Position numbers and translations under genes: made by a program. From CAVXNB01 sp963763085 (GTDB lineage: Bacteria; Actinomycetota; Acidimicrobiia; Acidimicrobiales; Bog-793): DNA of 64,000 bases. Shown piece after piece: positions 62,254-64,000 of this stretch. The number at the start of each line of letters is the position of its first letter. Position 1 is the first letter of the stretch. The stretch lies in NCBI GenBank assembly GCA_963763085.1, contig CAVXNB010000001.1:1240001-1304000 (forward strand), written 5' to 3'. The notes below the pieces were generated by a model. The model saw only the letters and a program-made list of their open reading frames with translations. It had not been told where the DNA came from and did not search any database.

Positions 62254-63389
62254 TTTTGTACCTGCCTCTATGGGTTATGGGTCAATAAATTGCGGTTCAA
62301 TAACTTCAGCCGCCTACTGCCAGGAACCCCAAACGGTGCCCCTGTGAGACGGTTCAGCCGGGCCGGGCACGATCGCCCCGTCCTGCGGAACCGCCACATC
62401 TCTTCCCTGTGCCCCACCAACGCCGGGAACTGCACGGACGTCCGGTCGGCTGCCGAATGCGGATGGCCAATTCCGGACGTCGTCTCGTTCAGTGAAGAAT
62501 CGCTTCATCGCAGCAAACACCGCCGCCAAGGAGAACTCCCTCGGTGAGTCCGAGCTCGGGACTGGCGCGGGCGCATACCCGCCACAGCCGCGGAGCTCGC
62601 TGCGGACAGCCGGAAACCACTCCTCTACGGCTGACCTGTGTTGAAACTGGAGGTAGCTCGCCATACCCGTTCGCTTTGCTCGAAGGTTCCAAAAGCACCT
62701 TGAATTACGAGCAAGGACGGGTTCGCTATTCGCTCCACCCAGCCCAAGCGACCATATAAGGGCTGGGAATCATCGCTTCCCTCGCAGGGAGAACCCTGAC
62801 AGGAGCACGCTGCGATGTCAAGAGTCCGACCACATGGCACGCACAGGCCCTGCTGGCGGCACGCGCATATCGCCTTGAACGGCGCGACAGCGCACCGGGC
62901 AATTACCCGCTCGCGCCGGCCGTCTGCGGGGCGCCCTCGGACGGCCTTCCAACGGTTCCGCCCAGCCCAGTCGGCCCGAGCGTGGGCTCGAGGACCGGGC
63001 TGGGCCGCGGTTGTGGTGGCTGGAAACGGCCAGTTTCCTGGCTTTTCGCTCACTCGCCCAGCCGGCTGCACGTCACGGACAACGACGAGCTGCCGATTAC
63101 AACCTGGGAATATCGCGAGAACGTCCCGCCTGGTGAGATCCTGTCGGCGGCCATCCAGCCGCTCCCTAATCCACAGCCAGATGCGTAAATAGCCGCGAGG
63201 CTCCCGCGATAACTCGCGGGTCATGGTATTCACTCTTTGTAGTCATATGACCACTCTTTGTGGCCACTCTCGAGAGCAACACGCCGCCGCGCCCGACCGG
63301 CCGGACCCGTCTGTCTTCGAGCAGCTACTCGGGAGGTAAGAATGTGCGGACCGCTCGCACCGGGGCGGTCTGCGAGGGAGAATGCGAGG
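62254..63389. other. long region without a supported gene
   Basis: About 1.1 kb between the leftward hypothetical gene and the rightward cyclase gene. The largest frame is leftward, 63233-62625 (begins MNTMTRELSREPRGYLRIWL). It has no family resemblance and a Cys/Trp-rich later part typical of chance frames. Promoters of both flanking genes must be here. No terminator, tRNA or repeat seen. Confidence 0.35.
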
Positions 63390-64000
63390 GTGCGCTGCTC
63401 GTCGTGTGGGTCCGAGCTGCCAGTCGACAGCCTCTTCTGTGAGGACTGCGGCTCGGCCGTAGCCAGGACGTGTCCTTCCTGCGGCGCGCTCGCGTCGGCG
63501 GGCAAGGCGTTCTGCCGGGCGTGCGGGGGCAGGCTCGACGCCGTGCCCGAGGTTCGGCCGGCGATCGCCCGGGCCACGCCGGCCGCTCCGAGCGGGCCGG
63601 GGGCGACCGAGCTGCGCCACGTCTCGGTCCTGTTCTGCGATCTCGTCGGCTTCACGCCGCTCTCGGAGCGGCACGACCCCGAGGAGGTGCGAGAGCTCCT
63701 CTCCGGCTACTTCGACCTCGCCCGTGCCATCGTCGCCCGCTACGGCGGGGTCGTCGAGAAGTTCATCGGCGACGCCGTCATGGCGGTCTGGGGCGCTCCG
63801 GTGGCGAAGGAGGACGACGCCGAGCGCGCCGTCCGGGCCGGCCTCGAGCTCGTCTCCGCCGTCGCCGGCTACGGCTTCGCGAACCAGATCGAGCTCCAGG
63901 CCCGCGTCGGGGTCGTCACCGGCGGCGTCGCGACGACCGAGACCCCCGAGGAGGGCCTCGTCATCGGCGACCGGGTCAACACCGCCGCGCGCATCCAGTC
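63390..64000 (+). CDS. class III adenylate/guanylate cyclase with N-terminal zinc ribbon, 3' end beyond the window
   Basis: From GTG 63390 the frame is open to the end (203 codons). Residues 1-50 carry four CxxC pairs (CSSCGSEL, CEDCGSA, CPSCGAL, CRACGGRL), a double zinc ribbon. From ~80 the cyclase homology domain begins: HVSVLFCDLVGFTPLSERHD (first metal Asp), VVEKFIGDAVMAVWGAP (second metal Asp), and GLVIGDRVNTAARIQ at the edge. Genes with this start usually continue with an AAA-type ATPase and TPR domain, but that is not visible here. It makes cAMP or cGMP; the N-terminal Cys may sense metal or redox. Confidence 0.92.
   Translation, partial: MRCSSCGSELPVDSLFCEDCGSAVARTCPSCGALASAGKAFCRACGGRLDAVPEVRPAIARATPAAPSGPGATELRHVSVLFCDLVGFTPLSERHDPEEVRELLSGYFDLARAIVARYGGVVEKFIGDAVMAVWGAPVAKEDDAERAVRAGLELVSAVAGYGFANQIELQARVGVVTGGVATTETPEEGLVIGDRVNTAARIQ

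Noticed and set aside
47710..62300. A recurring ATTGA word 20-40 bases before several leftward starts
   Set aside because: In two sedolisin copies it is part of conserved Pro-Leu-Ile-Glu/Asp codons. The others have no shared flanks, so chance is likely.
62625..63233. Leftward 202-residue frame
   Set aside because: No family resemblance, erratic Cys/Trp/Arg composition and no supporting neighbour.

Overview
The window is high-GC bacterial DNA and most likely comes from an actinobacterium, perhaps Acidimicrobiia or Thermoleophilia (inference). The reasons are an F420-type luciferase-like oxidoreductase, an aerobic molybdenum hydroxylase, many GTG starts, ATGA/GTGA start-stop overlaps, type IV pilins of the GFTLIELLVV class, and a large LuxR-type ATPase regulator. 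I found no rRNA, tRNA, CRISPR array or transposase.

Bases 1-27.5 kb are compact and almost entirely coding. In order they hold: a leftward redox operon (TPP-dependent oxidase, membrane protein, a 34-residue Cys peptide, gluconate 2-dehydrogenase subunit-3-like protein, GMC flavoprotein); two flavin-binding split-barrel proteins and an acyl-CoA dehydrogenase; a two-component system with two membrane proteins; a P-loop/F420 fusion enzyme; a small-molecule phosphotransferase; an ankyrin protein; a phospholipid-remodelling block (cardiolipin-synthase-like PLD, YihY/BrkB, diacylglycerol-kinase-like, PAP2, then divergently PAP2 and PLD); a triple-GAF SpoIIE phosphatase; moaA; and an unusual molybdenum hydroxylase cluster with two RidA proteins and no FAD subunit.

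Bases 27.5-52 kb are an accessory surface island. Two very long secreted collagen-like (Gly-X-Y) proteins lie among three membrane glycosyltransferase-type proteins, two TPR lipoproteins and three chimeras joining a family-2 glycosyltransferase to a methyltransferase. Two of the chimeras share a virtually identical 569-bp 3' half and lie beside the two collagen genes. The simplest reading is a locus for building and glycosylating collagen-like surface fibres. This part of the window holds nearly all the single-base frameshifts, which may be sequence errors or real decay. A seven-repeat FG-GAP-like beta-propeller protein and an IPT/TIG remnant close it.

Bases 52-64 kb hold two type IV pilin-like genes with near-identical terminators, one intact sedolisin (S53) protease with two decayed relatives, a conserved upstream small ORF shared by the sedolisin copies, some small uncharacterised genes, a 963-residue LuxR-family ATPase regulator, and the 5' end of a zinc-ribbon adenylate/guanylate cyclase.

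The long ORFs antisense to the collagen genes, rich in Val-Pro or Ala-Pro, are artefacts of the 9-base repeats and are not annotated.
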